17,081 bases of DNA from an uncultured Prevotella sp. GTDB lineage: Bacteria; Bacteroidota; Bacteroidia; Bacteroidales; Bacteroidaceae. Positions 1 through 7,111 of this stretch are shown here, in pieces (positions within the stretch are counted from its first letter, which is position 1; each line of letters starts with the position of its first letter). The stretch lies in contig CAAGLS010000074.1 in assembly GCA_900770845.1 (NCBI GenBank), positions 1-17,081 of the forward strand, read 5' to 3'. The translations under genes and the position numbers were made by a program. The notes under the pieces were generated by a model, which made no database searches, was not told the DNA's origin, and saw nothing but the letters and a program-made list of their open reading frames with translations.

Positions 1-179
1 CGGAGTCATAGATGGGATTTGCTACTCGAATGATCATAATACAACACGGTTTTTGTTCAGCGATTGCTCTTCACGGACAAAGATAGGGAAAAAAGCCGAA
101 GTGTGCAAGCGAATGACGGAAAATGTGGCCGCCCGTGCATGATAAAGGCCACTCATCGGCAGCATCGATAATGTTTTAC

Positions 180-560
180 GAAAGCCAATAAGACGAGGCC
201 TTAGCAACAAACTCAGCAGCACACACGGAAAAGGGGTAGTCAGGATGTTGGGGCACTTGCAGCTCTTGGCATAATCGAAAAGGGAGGTGGAGAATATCAG
301 GTATTGCATGTTGAGCGTCTCTATGCAGGGCAGTTTCTCCTCTCGGCTGAGACGCCGGCAGTAGCGGTCGGTCACGATGGAGAAGCACAACAGGGCGGAG
401 TCAGCCCGGTGGCGGTGACAGCCATAGTTGTAGCCTTGCAGCATCAACTCGGCCGAGGGGGTATAGAGCAGTGGCCCAGAACTGTTGGTAACGGTGGGCA
501 GTGACCACAGACAGGCAATTGCGATAGACCAACAGCCGACTAAAGGGGCGGTGGCTAAAG
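180..560 (-). pseudogene. probable remnant of a TPR-type (LuxR-like) regulator gene, N-terminal part only
   Basis: Read on the minus strand, the frame in phase with radC stays open for 188 codons after the radC stop (600 down to 34), with GC-rich third positions like a real gene as far as about position 230. The translation has a hydrophobic signal-like stretch (VGCWSIAIACLWSLP), then TPSAELMLQGYNYGCHRH, RADSALLCFSIVTDRY and SREEKLPCIE, then a segment ending LFDYAKS. From memory this resembles the start of Bacteroidota regulators that have a secretion signal, tetratricopeptide repeats and a C-terminal LuxR-type helix-turn-helix. No ATG precedes the hydrophobic stretch, no HTH domain follows, and past about position 230 the protein stops looking sensible, with a shifted frame taking over briefly. 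I read it as a gene that lost its start and most of its body. The family assignment is from memory of the pattern; limits are approximate. Confidence 0.35.
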
Positions 561-600
561 CCTTTGCGCTCGGTGGTGAAACGCCCGGGGCGCGGCACCG

Positions 601-1287
601 CTACAGCCGCCCCTGCTCGCGGTAGCTGTAGTAGGCTCCGTCGCAGACGATGACGTGGTCGAGGAAGTAGAAGCGGAGATAGTCGCAGGCTTTCTTCACG
701 TTCTGCGTCAGCCGGTCGTCGCTGGCACTGGGACGCGGGTTGTTGCTGGGATGGTTGTGGCACAGGGCTATCACGGTGGCGTTGGCGAGCAGGGCCTGCT
801 TCATCACCACGCGCAGGTCGACAGCCGTCTCGGTGAGTCCGCCACGGCTGACGCGCACGGGCTTGATGAGCTTGCAGTTCTGGTTGAGGAGCAGCACCCA
901 GGCCTCCTCCACCTCATGCTCGGCAATCAGCGTGCGCATGTATTCATAGATGTTGGCGGCCGAACTCATGTCCTTCTTCTCGGCGAGGTCGGCCCTCTGC
1001 CGCCGCTTGCCCAGCTCGCAGGCGGCGATGATGGTGACGGCCTTGGCGGGGCCTATGCCGTCGAACTCCGTGAGCTCGTCGACGCTCATGCGGCCCAAGG
1101 TGTTGAGGTTGCCCTTGCAGGCCGCAAGCACATTCTCCATCACCACCACGGCCGACATCTTGGGCGTGCCGGAGCCGATGAGGATGCCCAACAGCTCCGC
1201 GTCGGAGAGGCTCTCCGGCCCATACTTCAACAGCCGCTCGCGTGGGCGCTCGTCCTCGGGCAGCTCTTTGATGCTTACTTTCTTCAT
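601..1287 (-). CDS. radC: RadC family (JAB/MPN domain) protein
   Basis: 228 residues from the ATG at 1287 (MKKVSIKELPEDERPRERLL), the usual RadC length; an in-frame extension to 1320 has no family-like sequence and was not used. The N-terminal third has a helix-hairpin-helix-like segment (FDGIGPAKAVTI). The C-terminal half is the JAB/MPN metalloprotease-like domain with the zinc-ligand signature HNHPSNNPRPSASD near residues 180-193, keeping both histidines and the later aspartate. RadC was once thought to be a repair protein; its real role is unsettled, and relatives include anti-restriction proteins and genes carried on mobile DNA. Here it sits on the chromosome, 109 bases after a glycosyltransferase on the same strand. 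I see no convincing U-tracted terminator between them, so they may be cotranscribed. Confidence 0.93.
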   Translation of the reverse strand: MKKVSIKELPEDERPRERLLKYGPESLSDAELLGILIGSGTPKMSAVVVMENVLAACKGNLNTLGRMSVDELTEFDGIGPAKAVTIIAACELGKRRQRADLAEKKDMSSAANIYEYMRTLIAEHEVEEAWVLLLNQNCKLIKPVRVSRGGLTETAVDLRVVMKQALLANATVIALCHNHPSNNPRPSASDDRLTQNVKKACDYLRFYFLDHVIVCDGAYYSYREQGRL

Positions 1288-1396
1288 AACGTTTTTTTGC
1301 TCTTGGAGGCTTGAGGCCAACGGGGCAGATGGAGTTGACGGGACCCATGAGGTCCACGCCCCGCCCCATGGGCCTCATCCCACCTCGTCTCCCCCC

Positions 1397-2446
1397 TTAT
1401 TTGTAGAAGTTCTTCCGGTAGGCGCTAAACTCATCCTTGCCCCTCACGCAGCGTCGCCACCAGGCCTGCAGGAAGCCGCAGCCATAGCCCATGAGCTGGG
1501 TGAAGGCCGCGCGCACGGCGAGAAGCCCTATCCCCGCACTGCCGGTCTGCATGGTGGCGTCGAAGAAGATGATGCCCGAATAGAGGAGCAGGGGCAGCAG
1601 GGAGAAAACACACAGCGCGATGCCCGCCGCCTGCTGCATGCCGGCCGGCAAGGCGAAGAAGAGCACTATGCCCGCGAGGAAGCCCACGAGCAGCAGCACC
1701 ACTCCCACGGTGAACACCATGGGCAGCAGATGCACGAGCTTCAGGCTCTCGGGATATTTCTTGTAGAGGTTGATGCGCGCGATGCCACTGTTGTAGACCT
1801 GCCGCCAGAACTTGCGGAAGTCGGTGCGCCGCTTGTGCCACACCCATGCCTCGGGGAAGAGGCGGCACTTGCATCCGGCCTTGAAGATACGGATGGAGAA
1901 GTCGATGTCCTCGCCGAAGCGCATCTTGGAGACCCCGCCAAGCCTCTGGTATACGTCGCGGCGCACGCCCATATTGAACGAGCGGGGATAGAACTTGTCG
2001 AGCTTCTTCTTGCCGCCCCGGATGCCGCCGGTGGTGAAGAAGGAGGTCATGCTGTAGGAGATGGCCTTCTGCACGGGCGTGAACGAGTCGGCGGCGCGGT
2101 CGGGGCCTCCAAAGGCATCCGACGGCTCGCGGCGCAGCTCCTCGTCGATGGCGCGCAGGTAGTTTTCGGGCACCACCACATCGGAGTCGAGGATGATCAC
2201 ATACTCGCCCTTGGCACGCTCCACGCCATAGTTGCGGCTCTGGCCGGGGCCGCTGTTGGGCTTCATATAATAATGTATGTCGAGCCGGTCGGCATACTTG
2301 CGGCAGATGTCCTCGCAGGGAACCTGCGAGCCGTCCTCCACGACAATGACCTCAAAGTCGGTGACGGTCTGCCGGGTGAGGCTGTCGAGAAGCTCGTCGA
2401 CCTCATCGGGACGGTTGAAAACGGGGATGATGAACGAATACCTCAT
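1397..2446 (-). CDS. family 2 glycosyltransferase with C-terminal membrane segments
   Basis: 349 residues from the ATG at 2446 (MRYSFIIPVFNRPDEVDELL). An N-terminal GT-A fold is shown by the opening FIIPVFNR, the VVEDGS nucleotide-binding turn at residues 35-40, the metal-binding DSD at 87-89 (VIILDSDVVVPENY), and an acceptor/base motif GEDIDFSIR around 178-186. Two strongly hydrophobic segments follow at about 240-264 and 273-296, and possibly a third near 304-325, so the catalytic domain should face the cytoplasm at the inner membrane. Enzymes of this kind transfer a nucleotide-activated sugar to a lipid or polysaccharide acceptor; donor and acceptor cannot be read from sequence. The frame stays open upstream to 2629, but that part is octamer-repeat sequence (TNSPTPQL-like), so the later start at the first family-like residue is preferred. 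It may share a transcript with radC. Confidence 0.88.
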   Translation of the reverse strand: MRYSFIIPVFNRPDEVDELLDSLTRQTVTDFEVIVVEDGSQVPCEDICRKYADRLDIHYYMKPNSGPGQSRNYGVERAKGEYVIILDSDVVVPENYLRAIDEELRREPSDAFGGPDRAADSFTPVQKAISYSMTSFFTTGGIRGGKKKLDKFYPRSFNMGVRRDVYQRLGGVSKMRFGEDIDFSIRIFKAGCKCRLFPEAWVWHKRRTDFRKFWRQVYNSGIARINLYKKYPESLKLVHLLPMVFTVGVVLLLVGFLAGIVLFFALPAGMQQAAGIALCVFSLLPLLLYSGIIFFDATMQTGSAGIGLLAVRAAFTQLMGYGCGFLQAWWRRCVRGKDEFSAYRKNFYK

Positions 2447-2454
2447 AGTGGGAG

Positions 2455-2510
2455 TTGGGGAGTTTGTGAGTTGGGGAGTTTGTGAGTTTATGAGTTGGGG
2501 AGTTGGTGAG
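2455..2510. repeat. octamer minisatellite just upstream of the glycosyltransferase start
   Basis: Seven consecutive 8-base units of the form TTGGGGAG / TTTGTGAG / TTTATGAG / TTGGTGAG lie here on the plus strand (CTCACAAA-type on the minus strand). They end only 8 bases before the glycosyltransferase ATG. The same octamer recurs at 7948-7987. Confidence 0.85.
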
Positions 2511-2591
2511 TTGACAGTTGTTGCAGGAACTGCGACCGTCACATCCTGTGGGTTGACACGCGGGGAGGGACGGGGCCTCATGGAACAAGGA

Positions 2592-2620
2592 CAGCCACAC
2601 CAGAAAGTCTGATGTGGCTG
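2592..2620 (-). terminator. hairpin downstream of efp
   Basis: Thirteen-base arms at 2592-2604 and 2608-2620 around a 3-base loop. The one imperfect position is a U-G pair in minus-strand RNA but a C-A clash in plus-strand RNA, which assigns the hairpin to the minus strand, about 90 bases after the efp stop. There is no clear U-run after it, so it may be a processing or attenuation hairpin rather than a full terminator. Confidence 0.55.
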
Positions 2621-2710
2621 CCCAGTCAATTGCTATGAGACAATCCCGACCTTGACTGTCAATTCCGCACCCTCCGCGGAGGGAGGGACCCATGCCAGGT
2701 CAGACTTCAC

Positions 2711-3280
2711 TTACTTGTCGGCAACTCGGCTGATATAGCTTCCGTCGCGTGTGTCGACGAGGATGGTGTCGCCCTCGTTGATGAAGAGGGGCACGCGGAT
2801 CTCTGCTCCCGACTCCAGTGTGGCGGGCTTTGTGGCGTTGGTGGCCGTGTTGCCCTTCACGCCCGGCTCGCTGTGGGTCACCTTGAGGGTGGTCTTGACA
2901 GGCATCTCGGCGGAGAGGATGGTGCCGTCAGAAGCGTCGGTCACCACCTCCACAATATCGTTCTCCTTCATAAACTCCACACCGGTGATCTGGTCCTTGG
3001 CGATGGGAATCTGCTCGTAGGTCTCCTGGTTCATGAAGATGTAGCCAGTGGGGTCCTCGTAGAGATACTGGTAGGGGCGGCGCTCCACGCGCACGTCGTC
3101 GAGCTTGAATCCAATCTGGAAGGTACGCTCCAAGACTCTTCCGTCGGCCACGTTCTTCAGTTTGGTGTTCATGACGGTGTTGCCTTTTCCGGGCTTACGA
3201 TGCTGGAAGTCGATGCATCTCCAGATGCCGCCGTCCATACGGATACAAGTTCCGATTTTGATTTCCTGTGAATTAATCAT
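2711..3280 (-). CDS. efp: translation elongation factor P
   Basis: 189 residues, the standard EF-P length. EF-P enters the ribosomal E site and promotes peptide bond formation at polyproline stretches. The protein starts MINSQEIKIGTCIRMDGGIW, and the loop KPGKGN at 29-34 places Lys32 where the modified lysine of E. coli EF-P (Lys34) lies. The KOW-like N-terminal domain is followed by two OB-like domains (ADGRVLERTFQIG, then EMPVKTTLKVTHSEPGVKGNTATNATKPA and VPLFINEGDTILVDTRDGSYISR), the last being the conserved C-terminal signature. I see no lysine-modifying gene such as epmA or epmB here. The gene is divergent from rpmH and has its own promoter. Confidence 0.97.
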   Translation of the reverse strand: MINSQEIKIGTCIRMDGGIWRCIDFQHRKPGKGNTVMNTKLKNVADGRVLERTFQIGFKLDDVRVERRPYQYLYEDPTGYIFMNQETYEQIPIAKDQITGVEFMKENDIVEVVTDASDGTILSAEMPVKTTLKVTHSEPGVKGNTATNATKPATLESGAEIRVPLFINEGDTILVDTRDGSYISRVADK

Positions 3281-3351
3281 ACTGTTATTGAGAATCTAAT
3301 TGTCAGCTATGCATGATGCGCTCCGCATGGCGGGGCGTTGGTTTTCGGGTG

Positions 3352-3385
3352 CAAAGGTAGCATATTTTTATAAAAAAACCACAAA
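3352..3385 (-). promoter_or_regulatory. promoter of efp
   Basis: On the minus strand, TTTG (3382-3385), a 22-base gap and TACCTTTG (3352-3359) match the Bacteroidota -33/-7 pattern. The -7 box is followed by CAC, as at the rpmH and tRNA promoters. Confidence 0.7.
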
Positions 3386-3410
3386 GAGCGGCTGAAAAAT
3401 CACTCAATTC

Positions 3411-3441
3411 TTTGTTATTCCAAAAAATATGACTACTTTTG
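3411..3441 (+). promoter_or_regulatory. promoter of rpmH
   Basis: TTTG (3411-3414), a 19-base gap and TACTTTTG (3434-3441) match the Bacteroidota -33/-7 consensus. The start codon lies about 80 bases downstream, leaving a leader of roughly 70 bases. Confidence 0.75.
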
Positions 3442-3520
3442 CACCTCGAAACATGGGTTGGCGACAGTCAGCCCGCTTTCACATTCACACGCTTCACAAA
3501 ATAACAATAAAGATAAGAAG

Positions 3521-3676
3521 ATGAAAAGAACATTTCAGCCTCACAACCGTCGCCGCGTGAACAAGCATGGATTCCGCGAGCGCATGGCCACAAAGAACGG
3601 ACGCAGAGTCCTCGCTTCCCGCCGCGCACACGGCCGCAAGAAGTTGACCGTTTCCGACGAGAACCACGGCAAATAA
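3521..3676 (+). CDS. rpmH: 50S ribosomal protein L34
   Basis: 51 residues, very basic, starting MKRTFQPHNRRRVNKHGFRE and continuing RMATKNGRRVLASRRAHGRKKL, the canonical L34 sequence of the large ribosomal subunit. The Bacteroidota-type tail TVSDENHGK follows the conserved core. The frame is open upstream to 3458, but L34 begins at the ATG at 3521, which is preceded by the A-rich leader usual for this phylum. It has its own promoter and a strong terminator, so it is monocistronic. It is divergent from efp. Confidence 0.98.
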   Translation: MKRTFQPHNRRRVNKHGFRERMATKNGRRVLASRRAHGRKKLTVSDENHGK

Positions 3677-3703
3677 TTGCACGTTTCGGCTTCACAAGGA
3701 GAA

Positions 3704-3747
3704 ACAGAAAGAAGTAAAGGCATGCCTTTGCTTCTTTCTGTTTTTTT
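3704..3747 (+). terminator. intrinsic terminator of rpmH
   Basis: Arms at 3704-3720 and 3725-3741 form a 17-base stem with one U-G pair and a CATG loop, followed by seven T (3741-3747). The wobble is allowed only in plus-strand RNA, fitting rpmH. Confidence 0.92.
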
Positions 3748-3828
3748 GTGGTTGTAAATCAAGTCGCTACCCAGCTAAACATCGCGCCAGACCTCACTTT
3801 GTCTTCAAGGCCGCAGTTGTTGGCAATC

Positions 3829-3917
3829 CCAACCAACTTGCTGACAAATGCCAACCAACTTGTTGGCAAATGCCAGCAACCGTGGAAGACAAATGCCAGC
3901 AACCGTGGACTAAAAAA
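3829..3917. repeat. tandem 22-23 base repeats before the PASTA gene
   Basis: Four imperfect units: 3829-3850 and 3851-3872 (CCAACCAACTTG...CAAATG), then 3873-3895 and 3896 onward (CCAGCAACCGTGGA...). Every unit starts CCA(A/G)C, and the first three end in CAAATG. The array ends about 30 bases before the -33 box of the next promoter. Confidence 0.8.
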
Positions 3918-3948
3918 TCCGGCAAAAGCAAAAAGTCGGCCGCTTTAT

Positions 3949-3979
3949 TTTGTTCTTCGACCGAATTGCACTATCTTTG
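3949..3979 (+). promoter_or_regulatory. promoter of the PASTA-rluD-ddl group
   Basis: TTTG (3949-3952), a 19-base gap and TATCTTTG (3972-3979) match the Bacteroidota consensus, 16 bases before the ATG at 3996, so the leader is very short. Confidence 0.75.
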
Positions 3980-3995
3980 TAACCAAATAATAAAG

Positions 3996-4748
3996 ATGAA
4001 AACCGCTGAGTTCTTCAACAAGTTCAAAAGCCGCTACCTCTGGGGCAATCTCGCCGCTATGGCTCTCACTGTAGTGGCGTTGGCTTTCGGCGCCAAGATA
4101 GGCATCGACATCTACACCCACCACGGCGAGTCGATTCCCGTGCCCAACATCGTACACAAATCGTTCGACAGCGCCGAGAGCGAGCTCGACAACTTGGGGC
4201 TGAAAATCGTCGTCACCGACACGGGCTACGTGAAGCGGCTGCCCGCAGGATGCATCCTTGAGCAGTCGCCCGCCCCGGGCGAGCGCGTCAAGTCGGGCCA
4301 CGTCATCTACGTGACCATCAACTCCGCGTCGTCGCCCACCATCAGCCTGCCCGACGTCATCGACAACTCGTCGCTGCGCGAGGCCATGGCCAAACTCACC
4401 GCCATGGGATTCAAGCTCGGGCAGCCTAAGTTCATCCCCGGCGAGAAGGACTGGGTGTATGGCATACAGTGCAACGGCCACTCCGTGGTGGCCGGCGACA
4501 AGGTGCCAGTGGACGTGCCGCTCATCATCCTCGTTGGAAACGGCATGCGCTCCGAGACCGACTCGGTGGACTACATCGACCCGGCCTCCAACGACACCGA
4601 GACTCCCATCGAGACCGGCGGAGGCGACGAGGACGAGTTTGAGGAGGTGACGGCGCCGCCCGTGGAGGAACACCCCGCGCCGACACGCCCCGAGGAGGAG
4701 AAAAAGGAAAAGAAGGAGAAGGGCGAACCCTCCAAACCCCAACCCTAA
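3996..4748 (+). CDS. membrane-anchored PASTA domain protein
   Basis: 250 residues from the ATG at 3996. The start is set by the promoter 16 bases upstream, which excludes the longer frame open to 3870. A short basic cytoplasmic end (KFKSRYLW) leads into one membrane helix at about 17-40. Then come two PASTA modules, at about 47-110 (IPVPNIVHKSFDSAESELDN ... YVTINS) and 114-183 (TISLPDVIDNSSLREAMAKL ... IILVGN). The tail from about 185 is low-complexity: acidic first, then Pro/Glu/Lys-rich. PASTA modules bind muropeptides or beta-lactams in Gram-positive kinases and penicillin-binding proteins; this protein has neither a kinase nor a transpeptidase domain, so its role is probably structural or sensory at the periplasmic face. 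Its stop is 12 bases before rluD, indicating one operon with rluD and probably ddl. Confidence 0.9.
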   Translation: MKTAEFFNKFKSRYLWGNLAAMALTVVALAFGAKIGIDIYTHHGESIPVPNIVHKSFDSAESELDNLGLKIVVTDTGYVKRLPAGCILEQSPAPGERVKSGHVIYVTINSASSPTISLPDVIDNSSLREAMAKLTAMGFKLGQPKFIPGEKDWVYGIQCNGHSVVAGDKVPVDVPLIILVGNGMRSETDSVDYIDPASNDTETPIETGGGDEDEFEEVTAPPVEEHPAPTRPEEEKKEKKEKGEPSKPQP

Positions 4749-4760
4749 CCCACAGACACG

Positions 4761-5846
4761 ATGAACATAGAAGACACAGAAGACTGGATAGACGAGACCG
4801 ACGACAGCCCCGAGACCCTCGAAGCCGAGGGCGACGGCCAACTGTTTGAGCACTGGAGGATGGAGGTGGACGCTGGGCAGAAGCCCGTGCGCATCGACAA
4901 GTTCCTCGCCGAGAAGAATCCCTACCAAAGCCGCAACCGCATACAGCAGGCCGCCGACGCGGGATGCATCGTCGTAAACGGCTCCGCCGTGAGGAGCAAC
5001 TACAAGGTGAGGCCCCACGACGAGATCAAGCTCATGCTCCCGCGGCCCAAGCACGACTCAAGCATCGTGGCCGAGGACATACCCATAGACGTGGTGTATG
5101 AGGACAGCGCGCTCATGGTGGTCAACAAGCCGGCGGGCATGGTGGTGCATCCCGGCGCGGGCAACTTCCACGGCACGCTCATCAACGCCATAGCCTGGCA
5201 CCTGAGGGACATGAGCGAGTTTGACCCCAACGACCCGGAGGTGGGCCTGGTGCACCGCATCGACAAGGACACGAGCGGGCTGCTCGTGGTGGCCAAGACT
5301 CCCGAGGCCAAGACCTCGCTGGGCAAACAGTTCTACAACAAGACCACACACCGGAAGTACAACGCCTTGGTGTGGGGCAACATGGAGGGCGACACGGGGC
5401 GCATAGAGGGCAACATCGGGCGCGACCCCAAGGACCGCCTGAGGATGAAGACCTTTGCCCCCGGCTCGGGAATGGGCAAGCCGGCGGTGACCCACTGGCG
5501 CGTGATGGAGCGGTTTGGCTACACCACGCTCGTGGAGTGCGTCTTGGAGACGGGCCGCACCCACCAGATCCGCGCCCACATGAAGAGCATCGGCCACCCG
5601 CTGTTCGGCGACGAGCGCTACGGCGGGCGCGAGATCCTGCGCGGCCAGAGGTCGTCGACCTACAAGGCGTTTGTGGAGAACGGCTTCAAGCTCTGCCCGC
5701 GCCAGGCCCTCCACGCCAAGACCCTCGGCTTCAGGCATCCGCTCACGGGGGAGCAGATGGACTTCGACAGCCCCTGGCCCGACGACTTCAGGCTGCTCAT
5801 AGAGAAATGGCGCAACTTCATCGCGGGCAGGCAAACCATAGATTAG
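4761..5846 (+). CDS. rluD: RluA/RluD-family 23S rRNA pseudouridine synthase
   Basis: 361 residues. After an acidic N-terminal extension of about 35 residues, an S4 RNA-binding domain (RIDKFLAEKNPYQSRNRIQQ, about 44-100) leads into the synthase domain. The catalytic motif is HRIDKDTSGLLVVAKT with the nucleophilic aspartate at 168, and GRTHQIRAHMKSIGHPLFGD is the conserved motif near the end of the domain. The family isomerises uridine to pseudouridine in 23S rRNA; the S4 plus HRxDxxTSG layout matches RluD (helix 69 positions in E. coli), but RluC-like specificity cannot be excluded. Spacing of 12 bases from the PASTA gene and about 106 bases to ddl suggests cotranscription. Confidence 0.93.
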   Translation: MNIEDTEDWIDETDDSPETLEAEGDGQLFEHWRMEVDAGQKPVRIDKFLAEKNPYQSRNRIQQAADAGCIVVNGSAVRSNYKVRPHDEIKLMLPRPKHDSSIVAEDIPIDVVYEDSALMVVNKPAGMVVHPGAGNFHGTLINAIAWHLRDMSEFDPNDPEVGLVHRIDKDTSGLLVVAKTPEAKTSLGKQFYNKTTHRKYNALVWGNMEGDTGRIEGNIGRDPKDRLRMKTFAPGSGMGKPAVTHWRVMERFGYTTLVECVLETGRTHQIRAHMKSIGHPLFGDERYGGREILRGQRSSTYKAFVENGFKLCPRQALHAKTLGFRHPLTGEQMDFDSPWPDDFRLLIEKWRNFIAGRQTID

Positions 5847-5952
5847 CCCCCAGCCCGAGGCCCGCGACTTGCGTGCGGCGGCTAAAGCCCACGGCGGCGG
5901 AGCCCGGAAACGGAAAAAATGGCATCAAAACAAAACACAATACATTGTTAGT

Positions 5953-6948
5953 ATGAAAAATCTTAAGAGAAACGTGGCCATCGTATGCGGTGGCGATTCT
6001 TCGGAACACGACGTTTCCATGCGTTCGGCCGAAGGCTTGTATTCCTTCTTCGACAAGGAGCGTTACAATGTCTACATCGTAGACGTGAAGGGCCTGGACT
6101 GGCATGTGCAGCTGCCCGACCGCAACATCAACATCGACAAGAACGACTTCTCCTTCCTGCTCGACGGCAAGGTGGTGATGTTCGACTATGCCTATATCAC
6201 CATCCACGGCACCCCGGGCGAGAACGGAATGATGCAGGGCTACTTCGACCTGCTCCATATCCCCTACTCCACCAGCGGCGTGCTTGTGGAGGCCATGACC
6301 TTCGACAAGTATGTGCTCAACAACTACCTCAGGGGATTCGGCGTGCGCGTGGCCGACAGCATCCTGCTGCGCCGCAACGAGGCCTACAACGAGGCCGAGA
6401 TAGAGAAGCGGTTGGGCATGCCCGTGTTTGTGAAGCCCTCCAACGACGGCTCGTCGTTCGGCGTGAGCAAGGTGAAATGCGCCGACCAGCTGGCCCCCGC
6501 CCTGCGCGTGGCCTTCATGGAGAGCGACGAGGTGATGATAGAGCGTTTCATGGACGGCACGGAAATCTCCATCGGATGCTACAAGACAAAGAAGAAGAGC
6601 GTGGTGTTCCCCGCCACTGAGGTGGTGACGAAGAATGAGTTCTTCGACTACGACGCCAAATACAACGGACAGGTGCAGGAAATCACCCCCGCGCGCATCG
6701 CTCCCGAGACGGCTAAGGCCGTGGCCGATGAGACCAGCCGCATCTACGACATCCTGAAATGCAATGGCATCATCCGCATCGACTATATCATCACCAAGGA
6801 CGAGGCGGGCAAGGACGTGGTCAACATGCTGGAGATCAACACCACACCGGGAATGACGGCCACGAGCTTCATTCCCCAGCAGGTGCGCGCCGCCGGCTTG
6901 GACATCAAGCAGGTGCTGACCGACATCGTGGAGAACCAGTTCGCATGA
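5953..6948 (+). CDS. ddl: D-alanine--D-alanine ligase
   Basis: 331 residues from the ATG at 5953 (MKNLKRNVAIVCGGDSSEHD), which matches the family N-terminus; the longer frame from 5869 begins in spacer sequence. The enzyme uses ATP to join two D-alanines for peptidoglycan, and the product is the substrate of MurF (encoded at 15026). The ATP-grasp fold is seen as the GGDSSEHDVS N-terminal loop (13-22), VKPSNDGSSFGV in the middle, the loop FFDYDAKYNGQVQEITPA, and the metal-binding end EINTTPGMTATSFIPQQ. It probably belongs to the PASTA-rluD transcript, though TACATTGT just before the gene loosely resembles a -7 box. A GC-rich hairpin follows. Confidence 0.96.
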   Translation: MKNLKRNVAIVCGGDSSEHDVSMRSAEGLYSFFDKERYNVYIVDVKGLDWHVQLPDRNINIDKNDFSFLLDGKVVMFDYAYITIHGTPGENGMMQGYFDLLHIPYSTSGVLVEAMTFDKYVLNNYLRGFGVRVADSILLRRNEAYNEAEIEKRLGMPVFVKPSNDGSSFGVSKVKCADQLAPALRVAFMESDEVMIERFMDGTEISIGCYKTKKKSVVFPATEVVTKNEFFDYDAKYNGQVQEITPARIAPETAKAVADETSRIYDILKCNGIIRIDYIITKDEAGKDVVNMLEINTTPGMTATSFIPQQVRAAGLDIKQVLTDIVENQFA

Positions 6949-6954
6949 CACGGC

Positions 6955-6983
6955 GCGCGGCCACACCCACAGCCGGGCCGCGC
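6955..6983 (+). terminator. GC-rich hairpin after ddl
   Basis: Perfect 8-base arms GCGCGGCC (6955-6962) and GGCCGCGC (6976-6983) start 7 bases after the ddl stop. No T-run follows, so termination is possible but not shown. Confidence 0.4.
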
Positions 6984-6996
6984 AGGAACACACCCT

Positions 6997-7047
6997 CGTT
7001 TGCCGCGCCGCCCGCCGTATCTATAGGTAGGGACGACGCGGCAAACG
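6997..7047. repeat. inverted repeat between ddl and the lipoprotein gene
   Basis: Perfect 11-base arms CGTTTGCCGCG (6997-7007) and CGCGGCAAACG (7037-7047) enclose 29 bases. It could be a second hairpin for the ddl transcript or a dispersed intergenic repeat; nothing else supports a function. Confidence 0.5.
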
Positions 7048-7111
7048 CCTTTCCAAACTTGGCTTCCACCCCAACGGTGAGCCAACACCACCCCAACAAA
7101 CAAATCCAAGT

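Noticed and set aside
601..1287. radC as a marker of a mobile or anti-restriction island
   Set aside because: Its neighbours are housekeeping genes with the same composition, and no integrase, att site or plasmid gene is present.
950..2485. Very long plus-strand open frame (511 codons) opposite radC and the glycosyltransferase
   Set aside because: It is the antisense of two well-supported genes; high GC with few stops produces such shadows and its translation has no family-like motif.
3829..3917. Possible CRISPR array
   Set aside because: The units are directly adjacent without unique spacers of constant length, and there are no cas genes.
3945..5054. 369-codon minus-strand frame opposite the PASTA gene
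   Set aside because: Low-complexity Leu/Val/Gly/His-rich translation antisense to a promoter-backed gene.
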